From contig CALAQT010000547.1 in assembly GCA_937888775.1 (NCBI GenBank), positions 1 through 40,992 on the forward strand: DNA of 40,992 nt. The letters run 5' to 3'. The first letter of the stretch is position 1; every line of letters starts with the position of its first letter. The position numbers and the translations under genes are program-made. This stretch comes from an uncultured Actinomycetes bacterium. Lineage in GTDB: Bacteria; Actinomycetota; Thermoleophilia; Solirubrobacterales; Solirubrobacteraceae. Shown one piece after another: positions 1-7,519 of the stretch. Below the pieces are notes generated by a model, which was not told the origin of the DNA, did no database searches, and saw only the letters and a list, made by a program, of their open reading frames with translations.

Positions 1-17
1 CGACGCTCTTCCGATCT
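1..17 (+). other. Illumina sequencing-adapter remnant
   Basis: Bases 1-17 read CGACGCTCTTCCGATCT, which is the 3' end of the standard Illumina TruSeq adapter. This is not biological sequence. It marks the physical end of an untrimmed contig and truncates the reading frame that enters from base 18 on the minus strand. Confidence 0.95.
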
Positions 18-355
18 GTGGCCCCGGACGGCAGCGGTGTCGGCACCGGGGTCGGCGTGGCCGGCGGACGGGCCGGTGCCGTCGGGCAGTTGGCCAGGGC
101 GGGGTTGAAGGGCGTCGGGGACGCGGTGGCGGACGGGCTTGCGCTCGGGCTCGGCGTGGCGGTGGGGCTCGGCGTCGCCGTCGGCGAGGGCGAGGGGGTG
201 ACCACGTAGGGCGTGTACGTCGGGCACGGCGGCAGCGGCTGCACCGGCGGCTGGTGGGAACCGGAGACCACCAGCGAGATGGCCACGGCGACGGCCCCGA
301 TGGCCACGGTGAGCACGAAGGTGATCGCCCCCCACTCGCGGCGGAACAGGCTCAT
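18..355 (-). CDS. Membrane-anchored Ser/Thr/Pro-rich protein, C-terminus missing
   Basis: The frame starts at an ATG (355-353) that overlaps the galU stop codon as ATGA, so it is probably translationally coupled to galU. About 112 codons remain before the adapter. Seen: a short basic N-terminus (MSLFRREW), one hydrophobic segment at roughly residues 9-30, then a segment with one Cys and a long low-complexity Pro/Ser/Thr/Ala linker. This is the layout of a single-pass protein with an extracellular, probably glycosylated or wall-spanning linker and a distal domain that is lost here. The same layout is seen in the gene at 32761-33519. Function is unknown. Confidence 0.7.
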
Positions 356-1215
356 GCCGTGACGGCCTCGAGCGCTTCGCGCAGCGCCCGCCCGAGGGTG
401 GGATGGTCGAGGGCGAGCAGCGCGTTGGTGGCCAGCCAGCCAGCCAGTGTGCCCACGTCGAGCAGCTCGCCGGTGAACTCGACGCCGTGCACGGGACCGT
501 CGGTGAGCAGCGCGCCGATGCCGTCGGTCAGCTGGATCTCTCCCCCTGCGCCCGGGGCGGTGGCGCGGAGCGCGTTGAAGATCGTGGGGGTGAGCACGTA
601 CCGGCCCATGATGGCCAGGTCGCTGGCGGCCTCGTCCGGTGCGGGCTTCTCGACCACCGCCGTGACGCGGTGCACCCGGCCATGCGACTCCGCGACGGTG
701 GCGCAGCCGTAGCGGGAGATCTGGTCGCGGGGCACGCGCTTCAGCGCAAGGATCGGGGTGCGGTACTCCGCGAAGGCGTCGGCCAGCTGGCGGAGAACAG
801 GCACGCTGCCATGCGAGAGGTCATCGGGGAGCATGCACATGAACGGATGGTCGCCGACCGCCTCGGCGGCGCAGAGCACGGCGTGGCCGAGGCCGAGCGG
901 CTCGTCCTGGCGCACCCAGGTGAAGCCGGCGAGATGGTCGCTGGCGCGGACGGCCTCGAGCTCCTCCAGCTTGCCGCGCTGCTCGAGCAGCCGCTCCAGC
1001 GCGGGCTGGGCCGTGAAGTGCGCCTGGATCAGTTCCTTGCCGTCGCTGATGACCACCACCATCTCCCGGGCACCCGCGGCCACCGCCTCCTCGACGCCCC
1101 ACTGGATGACGGGACGGTCGAGCACGGGAAGCAACTCCTTGGGGAGAGCCTTGGTGGCGGGGAGAAAGCGCGTCCCCAGCCCAGCGGCCGGGATCACGCA
1201 ATGGCGGAGATCCAC
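352..1215 (-). CDS. galU: UTP--glucose-1-phosphate uridylyltransferase
   Basis: GalU makes UDP-glucose from UTP and glucose-1-phosphate in the cytoplasm, feeding cell-envelope polysaccharide and glycolipid synthesis. The 287-residue product has the nucleotidyltransferase signature near its start (IPAAGLGTRFLPATKALPKE, with GxGTR and the catalytic-site Lys region). It also has the family segments ISDGKELI, EPLGLGHAVLCA and LPDDL, VVEKP, and GRYVLTP followed by GGEIQLTDGI. Length and motif order match bacterial GalU (about 280-300 aa). I chose GTG 1215 because the coding similarity begins there; the frame stays open to 1413 but that extension is basic, unconserved and would run into the divergent argS region. 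The stop overlaps the next gene by 4 bp. Confidence 0.93.
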   Translation of the reverse strand: MDLRHCVIPAAGLGTRFLPATKALPKELLPVLDRPVIQWGVEEAVAAGAREMVVVISDGKELIQAHFTAQPALERLLEQRGKLEELEAVRASDHLAGFTWVRQDEPLGLGHAVLCAAEAVGDHPFMCMLPDDLSHGSVPVLRQLADAFAEYRTPILALKRVPRDQISRYGCATVAESHGRVHRVTAVVEKPAPDEAASDLAIMGRYVLTPTIFNALRATAPGAGGEIQLTDGIGALLTDGPVHGVEFTGELLDVGTLAGWLATNALLALDHPTLGRALREALEAVTA

Positions 1216-1330
1216 GGCGGCGCATTGTCGCCTCTGGGCGCCTCCGCGTGCGTCCTCGGGGCGCGCGGACAGTCGCCCACTACACTGGCGCCTGCTCCGA
1301 AATGTCCTGAACAATCTCCCTGGAGGCACC
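1216..1330. promoter_or_regulatory. Divergent galU/argS intergenic region
   Basis: This 115-bp gap separates divergent galU and argS. A -10-like TACACT lies at 1281-1286 on the plus strand, and a clear Shine-Dalgarno GGAGG (1322-1326) precedes the argS GTG by 4 bases. No convincing -35 box was found for either direction, so promoter placement is tentative. Confidence 0.35.
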
Positions 1331-2998
1331 GTGGCAGAGGCGAAATCGGTGGCTCTCGCCGTGACCGCGGCGCTGGCCACGGCCCTCGAGCGGGCAATTG
1401 CCGCCGGCGCCATCCCCGCCCCGGCGACCGCGCCCGAGATCGTGGTGGAGAAACCGCGGGATGCGGCTCACGGCGACGCGGCGACCAACCTGGCGATGCG
1501 CCTGGCGAAGACCGCGGTCGGGCCGGATGGGGCGGCCGGGCCACCGCCGCGACAGATCGCGGAGGCACTGCTCCAGCACCTCGACATCGGCGGGCTCATC
1601 GACTCCGCCGATGTGGCCGGGCCCGGCTTCCTCAACCTCCGGCTGCGGACGTCATGGGTCGTCGCCCAGCTCGCGGAGATCATCGAGGCGGGCGATCGCT
1701 GGGGCGACGTTGGCCTGGGCACCGGACGATCGATGCTGCTCGAGTTCGTCAGCGCCAACCCCACCGGCCCGCTGACGCTGGGAGCAACCCGTGGCGCCGC
1801 TGTTGGCGGGGCTCTGGCCAACGTGCTCGCGGCCGCGGGATACGGGGTGAAGACCGAGTACTACGTGAACGACGCGGGCAGCCGGATGCGCACCTTCTAC
1901 GAGAACTGCGCGTGGTATTACCGGCGGCTGTGCGGCGTCGACGCCGCTCCTCCGGACGAGCCCTACCCGGCCGCTGAACACGCCGCCGAGCTGCTCCACG
2001 CCGAGCACAGGGACGGCCTGCGCGAGGAGCCGACGGATGTCCTCGGCGGCCACGGGATCCGCGCCCAGCTGGCCGAGATCCGCCAGGACGTCGAGCGGCT
2101 GGGAATCCATTTCGACAGCTGGTTCTCTGAGCAGTCGCTCTTCGACAGCGGTGCGGTCGACCGGATGCTCGAGCGCCTGCGCGAGGCCGGGCTGGTGGTT
2201 GAACGCGATGGCGCGGTGTGGTTCGCGGCAACGCAGCTCGGCAACGACAAGGACGAGGTGCTGATCCGCTCCAACGGCATGCCGACGTACTTCACAACCG
2301 ACATCGCCTATCACCTCGACAAGTTGGAGCGGCGCTCATTCGACTGGGCCATCGATGTCGTCGGGGCGGATCACCAGGGGCACCTGCCGCGCATGTTCGC
2401 CGCGCTGCGCGCGCTCGGACTCGATGACGCGCGGCTGAGCCTCGTCGTCACCCAGCTGATCACCGTCGGCGGCGCCAAGATGAAGAAGGCCGCCGGGCAC
2501 TACGTCACGCTAGCCGACATCCTCGACCAGGTGGGTGGTGACGCCATCAGGTTCTTCCTGATCAGCCGCAGCTCGAACTCCACCATCGACTTCGACCTCG
2601 ACCTGGCGGTCAAGGCCGGCAACGAGAACCCGGTGTTCTACGTCCAGATGGCCCACGCGCGCTGTGCGGGGGTGTTCCGGCAGGCGGAGGCTGAGGGGAT
2701 CACGCCCGGTGACCCCGACCTGTCACTCCTGGGCGCCGACGAGTCGCCGATGATCCAGCTGCTGCTCGAGCTTCCCGACGTGGTGAGCGGGATCGCGCGC
2801 GATCTCGAACCGCACCGGCTGGCGTTCTACGCCCAATCGGTGGCCGCGGCCTGGCATCGCTACTACCACGACCATCGGATCGTCGACGCTGCCGACCCGG
2901 CGCTGAGCGCTGCCCGTCTGCACCTCGCGGCGGCCGTGCGGGTGACACTGCGGCAAACCCTGCGGCTGATGGGCATGTCGGCGCCGGACCGGCTGTGA
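1331..2998 (+). CDS. argS: Arginyl-tRNA synthetase
   Basis: Charges tRNA-Arg with arginine in the cytoplasm. The 555-residue length is normal for bacterial ArgRS. Order seen: an N-terminal additional domain (about 1-110); class-I catalytic core with EFVSANPTGPLTLG (residues 138-151) followed by EYYVNDAG; an AHARC-type segment after NPVFYVQM; and the anticodon-binding C-terminal domain ending LRLMGMSAPDRL. Oddities: the HIGH tetrapeptide is TLGA (149-152), so both histidines are missing, and the KMSK loop is AKMKKAAG (382-389). Actinobacterial ArgRS also has a degenerate last position (HIGG), but loss of the first His is less usual. GTG 1331 is chosen for its GGAGG ribosome-binding site. The gene is otherwise intact. 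Confidence 0.95.
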   Translation: MAEAKSVALAVTAALATALERAIAAGAIPAPATAPEIVVEKPRDAAHGDAATNLAMRLAKTAVGPDGAAGPPPRQIAEALLQHLDIGGLIDSADVAGPGFLNLRLRTSWVVAQLAEIIEAGDRWGDVGLGTGRSMLLEFVSANPTGPLTLGATRGAAVGGALANVLAAAGYGVKTEYYVNDAGSRMRTFYENCAWYYRRLCGVDAAPPDEPYPAAEHAAELLHAEHRDGLREEPTDVLGGHGIRAQLAEIRQDVERLGIHFDSWFSEQSLFDSGAVDRMLERLREAGLVVERDGAVWFAATQLGNDKDEVLIRSNGMPTYFTTDIAYHLDKLERRSFDWAIDVVGADHQGHLPRMFAALRALGLDDARLSLVVTQLITVGGAKMKKAAGHYVTLADILDQVGGDAIRFFLISRSSNSTIDFDLDLAVKAGNENPVFYVQMAHARCAGVFRQAEAEGITPGDPDLSLLGADESPMIQLLLELPDVVSGIARDLEPHRLAFYAQSVAAAWHRYYHDHRIVDAADPALSAARLHLAAAVRVTLRQTLRLMGMSAPDRL

Positions 2999-3024
2999 GC
3001 GCCGAAGCGCCCGTTGGTGCGGCC

Positions 3025-3030
3025 TATACT
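3025..3030 (+). promoter_or_regulatory. Probable -10 box of tRNA-Glu
   Basis: TATACT ends 9 bases before the first base of the tRNA, the spacing expected if transcription starts a few bases upstream of the mature 5' end. No good -35 was found. Confidence 0.45.
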
Positions 3031-3039
3031 TCGACCCCC

Positions 3040-3116
3040 GCCCCGTTCGTCTAGAGGCCCAGGACACCGCCCTCTCAAGGCGGAGATCATCGGTTCGAAT
3101 CCGATACGGGGTACCA
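3040..3116 (+). tRNA. tRNA-Glu (anticodon CTC), CCA encoded
   Basis: Cloverleaf seen directly. The acceptor arm GCCCCGT (3040-3046) pairs with ACGGGGT (3106-3112) with one G-U pair at the end. The anticodon stem CCGCC/GGCGG encloses the loop CTCTCAA with anticodon CTC. The T-arm ATCGG-TTCGAAT-CCGAT covers 3089-3105, then discriminator A and encoded CCA (3114-3116). It decodes GAG. Its 3' end is the attachment site of the adjacent integrative element, which restores a complete tRNA. Confidence 0.97.
3098..3116 (+). repeat. attL core: 3' end of tRNA-Glu
   Basis: The 19 bp AATCCGATACGGGGTACCA at the tRNA 3' end is repeated perfectly at 27507-27525. One copy in an intact tRNA beside an integrase and one copy far downstream is the classic att arrangement of tRNA-targeting tyrosine recombinases. 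Confidence 0.9.
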
Positions 3117-3138
3117 GCTTTTTAGCGGTTTCGAGGCC

Positions 3139-3160
3139 CATTTGTTGCCCATTTGTTGCC
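3139..3160 (+). repeat. Candidate integrase arm-type sites, left
   Basis: Two perfect tandem copies of CATTTGTTGCC (3139-3149 and 3150-3160) start 22 bp inside attL. Near-identical copies occur in the same orientation inside attR at 27361-27391. Location and repetition fit arm-type binding sites for the integrase N-terminal domain. Confidence 0.6.
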
Positions 3161-3212
3161 CGCGCTGGGCGATACTGGGTGGCATGACGCGACACGACAC
3201 GGTACTTGGGGC

Positions 3213-4508
3213 ATGAGCCGCATCCATCGGCGCTCGCCGGGGACGTGGGAAGTCGTCGTTGAAAGCGGCCGCGACCCAAAGACAGGCCAGCGACAGCGAC
3301 GCACCTTTACCGTGCGTGGCACCAAGAAGGACGCAGAGCGCGAAGCCGCCGCCCATGTCAGCGCGGTGGCGGGCGGAACCTACGTCGACCCCAGCAAAGA
3401 AACGGTGGGCGAGTTCCTGTATCGATGGCTGCGAGACTACGTCGAGCCATCGCTCGCGCTGCGCACCCGCCTCCGCTACCGCGAGATCGTCGAAGGGGAT
3501 CTCATTCCGCACCTCGGCAACATCGCGATGCAACGCCTGAAGCCAACCCACATCCTCGCCGCCGAGCAAGCTCTGCGAAACGTCGGCAACCGGAAGACCG
3601 GAGCCCCGCTGGCGCCGGCAACGGTGAGAAAGATTCACAATGTGCTGCACCGGGCCCTCCGCCATGCAGTGCAATGGCAGGCAATCCCGGTCAACCCGGT
3701 GGACGCCGTCGACCGCCCTACAATCCCGGCCTCGACTCCCCGCACGCTCAACCCCGACGAGGCAAGAGCGCTGCTCGCCGCGCTTGAAAACCAAAGGTTT
3801 GGCCTGCCGCTGCGCAGCGCCCTTCTCTGCGGCCTCCGCCTCAGCGAACTTCTCGGGTTGCGATGGGCGGACATCGATTGGGCCAATAGCCGCCTGGTGG
3901 TGCTGCAGACCCTCGACTCGCGCCACGACGGTGTCGTCCGATTCAAGGCGACGAAAACGCACCGATCAGCCCGGCCGGTATCGGTACCGCCACAGCTACT
4001 TGACGCTCTCCAGGCGCATCGGAAGAATCAGGCCCGGCGTTGTCGCGACGCCGGCGACCTATGGAACGATCTCGACCTGGTTTTCGCAACTGACGATGGA
4101 CTGCCCTTGACCGCGGGGTGGCTGCGGAAATCGTTCTACCGGCTCCTTGACGACTCCCACCTGCCCAGAATCCCGCTCCACGGTCTGCGGCACACGATGG
4201 CTACGCTCATGCTGGCAGCGGGCGAGCACCCAAAGGTCGTGAGCGAGCGCCTGGGCCACAGCAACCCGAGCTTCACGTTGACGGTCTACGCCCATGTGAT
4301 GCCGGCCATGCACGAAAGCGCATCTACACGGCTTGAGGAAACGCTCGCACTCCCGCGGTCAGCAAGCCTGGCCGGGCTCGAAGTCGTCGCGGCCACGGAC
4401 GGCCGTGTGACCAGTGGCCCTCCGGGGAGTGAGCGGGGTCTCCACCGAATCGAGGAGCACAGTCTGGTCATTTACTTGCAGCAGCCGAAGAGCACCGAGA
4501 TATCTTGA
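3213..4508 (+). CDS. int: Tyrosine-type site-specific integrase
   Basis: A 431-residue phage-type integrase that recombines the element's attP with the tRNA-Glu attB. Seen: an N-terminal arm-binding-like domain (about 5-60, EVVVESGRDPKTGQR...), a SAM-like core-binding domain (about 65-165), and a catalytic domain with all key residues. These are Arg209 (CGLRLSELLGLRW), Lys in ATKTHRSARPVS, His323 and Arg326 (HGLRHT), His349 (LGHSN) and Tyr359 (LTVYAHV). ATG 3213 is preceded by a G-rich sequence; an in-frame upstream start at 3153 would read through the arm-site region and is less likely. It is transcribed away from the tRNA. About 60 residues after the catalytic Tyr are unconserved. Confidence 0.92.
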   Translation: MSRIHRRSPGTWEVVVESGRDPKTGQRQRRTFTVRGTKKDAEREAAAHVSAVAGGTYVDPSKETVGEFLYRWLRDYVEPSLALRTRLRYREIVEGDLIPHLGNIAMQRLKPTHILAAEQALRNVGNRKTGAPLAPATVRKIHNVLHRALRHAVQWQAIPVNPVDAVDRPTIPASTPRTLNPDEARALLAALENQRFGLPLRSALLCGLRLSELLGLRWADIDWANSRLVVLQTLDSRHDGVVRFKATKTHRSARPVSVPPQLLDALQAHRKNQARRCRDAGDLWNDLDLVFATDDGLPLTAGWLRKSFYRLLDDSHLPRIPLHGLRHTMATLMLAAGEHPKVVSERLGHSNPSFTLTVYAHVMPAMHESASTRLEETLALPRSASLAGLEVVAATDGRVTSGPPGSERGLHRIEEHSLVIYLQQPKSTEIS

Positions 4509-4635
4509 CTGCGCTGAGTGAAGGAAGGAGGTCCCGTCTACGGCAGCTTGTTACTCGCCGCTTGCAGCATACACGAGGTGTCTGGGCAGGTCGCCGGGAA
4601 GGCGGGGAATCAGGCGGACGCCTCGGGAGCGATTG
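4509..4635 (+). promoter_or_regulatory. Intergenic leader with a strong unused Shine-Dalgarno
   Basis: AGGAAGGAGG at 4522-4531 is a near-perfect ribosome-binding site, yet no convincing gene starts at the right distance. The ribosome-binding site used by the oxidase gene is GGGAG at 4625-4629. The unused site may be left from a deleted short gene or leader peptide. Confidence 0.3.
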
Positions 4636-5802
4636 GTGATCTCCTCACCCGGCATCCTTCCGGACTCCGCCAGCGTCGTAATCGTTGGTGGCGGCGTTAT
4701 CGGCGTGAGCGCTGCATTCCACATGGCCGAGGCGGGAGTGCACGACGTTGTCCTGATCGAGCGGGGGGAGCTTGGTTCCGGCTCGACTAGCCGCGCCGCC
4801 GGCGGCGTGCGGGCACAGTTCTCCGATCCCATCAACATCGCGCTTGCCAAGCGAAGCCTGGACGCCTACGTCGACTTTGCGCGTCGGCCTGGTGCGGATA
4901 TCGGGCTTCGCCAAGTGGGCTATCTGTTTCTGTTGACGACTGAACAAGACGTTGCGATGTTCTCTCGCAACATTCGTCTCCAGAACCAGTTAGGCGTTCC
5001 AAGTCGCCTGCTATCGGCCGAAGAGGCTCACCGATTGTGCCCCCTCGTCGACGTGTCGGACGTGGTCGCCGCGGCGTACTCGCCAGATGACGGGCACGCA
5101 ACCCCCGAAGCTGTCGTCGACGGATATGCTCGCGGAGCGCGCGACCACGGGGCGAAGCTTATCACTGGCTCATCCATCGTCAGTATCGATGTCCGCGGAG
5201 GTGAAATCGTCGCCGTGAGAACCACCCACGGCGTGATTCGCACGGGGACTGTCATCTGCGCGGCAGGAGCTTGGTCCCGAGCGGTGGGAGACATGGTGGG
5301 TGTCGAACTGGACGTCACGCCAATGCGCCGCCAACTAATCTTCACCGGACCGGTAGAGGACATGCCTGACCGCCTGCCGATGACCATTGATTTTTCTACT
5401 GGTCTGTACTTTCATCAAGAGGGCCCTGGCCTACTCATTGGCATGTCCGATCCGAACGCGCCTCCAGGGTTCGCAACCGCGTACGACGATGGCTGGGTTC
5501 CCATGATCGCAGAGGCCATCGCGAATCGTGCTCCCCGCCTCTTGTCTGCCGGCGTTCGCAGCGGCTGGGCTGGACTGTACGAAATGACGCCGGACCACAA
5601 CGCCCTAATCGGCGAGGCAGAGTCCCCGTCACGGTTCCTGTATGCGACCGGCTTCTCTGGACACGGGTTCCTGCAAGCACCGGCAGTTGGCGAGGTCTTG
5701 CGGGATCTCTATCTGCGAAGACACCCCCTTGTCGATGTTGCCGGTCTGTCTGCTCGCCGCTACTCCGAGGACACCGCACGCGTCGAGCTAAGCATCATAT
5801 GA
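4636..5802 (+). CDS. FAD-dependent oxidoreductase, DAO / sarcosine-oxidase-beta-like
   Basis: A 388-residue member of the D-amino-acid oxidase (DAO, PF01266) family, which oxidises amino acids or N-alkyl amines with FAD. Seen: the dinucleotide motif VVIVGGGVIGVSAAFHMAEAG at the N-terminus with the ERGELGSGSTSRAAGG loop typical of glycine/sarcosine oxidases, the internal CAAGAWS segment, and the C-terminal WAGLYEMTPDHNALIGE ... ATGFSGHGFLQAPAVGE pattern that closes over FAD. GTG 4636 has GGGAG six bases upstream; TTG 4633 is an alternative. No heterotetramer partner subunits are adjacent, so it is probably monomeric-type. It may form an operon with the OCD-family gene 240 bp downstream. The substrate is unknown. 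A second DAO-family gene (24964-26160) lies near the other end of the element. Confidence 0.85.
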   Translation: MISSPGILPDSASVVIVGGGVIGVSAAFHMAEAGVHDVVLIERGELGSGSTSRAAGGVRAQFSDPINIALAKRSLDAYVDFARRPGADIGLRQVGYLFLLTTEQDVAMFSRNIRLQNQLGVPSRLLSAEEAHRLCPLVDVSDVVAAAYSPDDGHATPEAVVDGYARGARDHGAKLITGSSIVSIDVRGGEIVAVRTTHGVIRTGTVICAAGAWSRAVGDMVGVELDVTPMRRQLIFTGPVEDMPDRLPMTIDFSTGLYFHQEGPGLLIGMSDPNAPPGFATAYDDGWVPMIAEAIANRAPRLLSAGVRSGWAGLYEMTPDHNALIGEAESPSRFLYATGFSGHGFLQAPAVGEVLRDLYLRRHPLVDVAGLSARRYSEDTARVELSII

Positions 5803-6042
5803 GCATGCAAGAACCATCCCAAATACTCGTGCTGCTGCGCGCCCCGAAGGTACTCCCGAGTGGACGTGCTGAGGGTAAACTGGTTGTCGTGATTTGTGGG
5901 CGTGCACTCGCATCTCACTGGCAGCGGTGGCACCCCCCTGCCGACGCCGGGCATGTGCGCCAATGGCTGCTTCCACGCCTCGCGGTGTTGACAGCCCCTC
6001 TACCGACAGCGCCCGTTTTCGCCATGGCAGGATGACTCGGGC
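5803..6042 (+). other. 240-bp gap, no supported gene
   Basis: A 78-codon frame starting at ATG 5799 overlaps the oxidase stop (ATGA), but its product has no recognisable domain and lacks its own ribosome-binding site. No terminator or clear promoter was recognised. Confidence 0.3.
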
Positions 6043-6987
6043 ATGGACCTGTTGCTACTGCGAGCTGCGGATGTTTCGGCTCTACTGGATCTAGACCAAC
6101 TCGTAGACCTGTTGGCTGATGCCTTCATCGAGCTCAGCGCCGGGCGGACTTCTGTGCCGCCACGTATCGCCGCGTATACGCCCAACGGACAGCTCCTCAC
6201 AATGCCTGGGTACGTTCCTGGTATCGGCCTTGAAACCAAGCTCGTGTCGGTCTTCCCAGACAACACCGAACTTGGACTTCCGACCCACCAAGCTGTCATC
6301 ATCGTCTTCGATGAGGCGACCGGTTCTCCGGTCGCGTTAATTGATGGCACGGTGATTACCGCCGCCCGCACCGCTGCCTCGTCGGCCCTGTCGGTGCGTC
6401 TTCTGCGCCGCGGCGACGCCAGCGTGCTCGCCATCCTCGGCGCCGGTGTGCAGGGGCAAGCCCATCTCCAAGCGGTCGACCGAATCTTCGGGCCTACAGA
6501 GATTCGGATCGCGTCACGCAATTCGCAACACGCGCGGGTCGCCGCTCAGAAGCACGGCCGGGCCAGCGTCGTACCGACCTTCGAGGAGGCAGTACGCGGG
6601 GCTGACGTCATCTGCTGTTGTACCGATTCAGGAACGCCGATCCTGCGCCATGATTGGCTTCGGCCAGGGGCCCATATCACGTCGGTAGGTGCATCGCAAC
6701 GGGGTCCTGAAATCGACAGCCACTCCGTCGAGGCGGCAAGCTTGTTCGTTGAATCACGTGTCGCGCTGCAGCCCTACCCAGCGGGCTGCCACGAGCTGCA
6801 AGGGATCGAGCCGCGCAGAGCAACGGAACTTGGAGAGGTGCTCGCCGGCACTAGGCCAGGTCGATCCGGAGACGACGAGCTGACGCTCTACAAGTCCATG
6901 GGCCATGCGATCGGGGATGCTGTGGCTGCCACTCTCGTCCTGCGAGCAGCGCGAGATTGTGGTGCAGGGACGCTCATCTCTGTTTGA
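6043..6987 (+). CDS. Ornithine cyclodeaminase / mu-crystallin family protein
   Basis: A 314-residue NAD(P)-dependent enzyme of PF02423. Known members deaminate ornithine to proline, interconvert alanine and pyruvate, or reduce cyclic ketimines. Seen: N-terminal dimerisation part with GLETKLVSVFPDN (about 65-77), the DGTVITAARTAASSAL segment (about 100-116) with the conserved Arg, the Rossmann motif LAILGAGVQGQAHLQAV (about 128-144), and a late HITSVGASQRGPEID segment. That last segment is where ornithine cyclodeaminases carry VGGDCPGKTE, so the substrate is probably not ornithine; it looks closer to the ketimine-reductase/alanine-dehydrogenase branches. It sits between the FAD oxidase and DUF1989 genes, consistent with reducing an imine made by the oxidase, but this is inference. 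Confidence 0.85.
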   Translation: MDLLLLRAADVSALLDLDQLVDLLADAFIELSAGRTSVPPRIAAYTPNGQLLTMPGYVPGIGLETKLVSVFPDNTELGLPTHQAVIIVFDEATGSPVALIDGTVITAARTAASSALSVRLLRRGDASVLAILGAGVQGQAHLQAVDRIFGPTEIRIASRNSQHARVAAQKHGRASVVPTFEEAVRGADVICCCTDSGTPILRHDWLRPGAHITSVGASQRGPEIDSHSVEAASLFVESRVALQPYPAGCHELQGIEPRRATELGEVLAGTRPGRSGDDELTLYKSMGHAIGDAVAATLVLRAARDCGAGTLISV

Positions 6988-7221
6988 CCGCCTTCACGGG
7001 GGCGAGTCTCCACAAAACCACAGGCGATTCACTTCCGACAGGCTCGGTGCGGACCCAAGTCCCCCTGAAATGCTCCGTGTCGGAGAGGGGCTCTCGGAGA
7101 CGACCGCCGATGTGATCGAGCCAGTCTGGACCTGTCTTAGGCTCACGTCAGCGCAACGGCTGGCGACCACGGGGCCCTCTGGCCGCCGACGTCATAGCCG
7201 AGCAGATCCAGGCAGGAGTGC

Positions 7222-7384
7222 TGCGGATCATGCCCACGCGATCGTGGTCAGCCTTCGCAACGCCGGAAACACCACCTGCTAACACCGAGCGAGCTGCAGC
7301 TTCGGCGTCGAGCGGATCGGACTTGCCATCTGCACGCCGCGCCCGACGGTCGGGCCGGTTGATATCGTCCTCGTCTAACGTGGA
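7222..7384 (-). pseudogene. IS110-family transposase remnant
   Basis: Reading the minus strand from 7384 gives a stretch with NRPDRRARR, then GKSDPLDAEAAARSVLAGG and DRVGMIR. This is the highly conserved IS110-family block (NRPDR...GKSDP.DAEAAAR.VL.G) around the RuvC-like DEDD domain. Both sides are lost: the sequence diverges right after VGMIR and no N-terminal catalytic part precedes it. It occupies the 532-bp gap between the OCD and DUF1989 genes (6988-7519), which otherwise holds nothing I recognise. It shows that this part of the cargo has been visited by an IS110 element and then rearranged. Confidence 0.75.
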
Positions 7385-7519
7385 TGAGGCGCCTGCACAG
7401 GGGAGGGCGGACAGTACTGAGATGAGCCGACGTCGGCCCGCTCCTCACCGCGATTGCGCTATGTTGCGCGATAGGGCGACAGCCGAGGGGAATCTGCCGG
7501 GCGCCCGTGGGAGGTTCTT

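Noticed and set aside
403..1977. Long plus-strand open frame of 524 codons antisense to galU
   Set aside because: It lies opposite galU and in a different frame from argS, both strongly supported; its product is arginine/glycine-rich with no domain. Typical GC-rich shadow frame.
2863..3279. Minus-strand open frames crossing the tRNA (reading VPRIGFEPMISALRG)
   Set aside because: This is the well-known spurious translation of a tRNA antisense strand; the region is tRNA-Glu plus integrase leader.
4518..4790. 90-codon frame after the integrase with LLLAAC
   Set aside because: It overlaps the start of the oxidase gene out of frame and ends in a basic low-complexity stretch; the lipobox-like residues are probably chance.
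5799..6035. 78-codon frame overlapping the oxidase stop by ATGA
   Set aside because: Overlap is suggestive but the product lacks any recognisable feature and there is no support for coding; kept only as a note on the gap.
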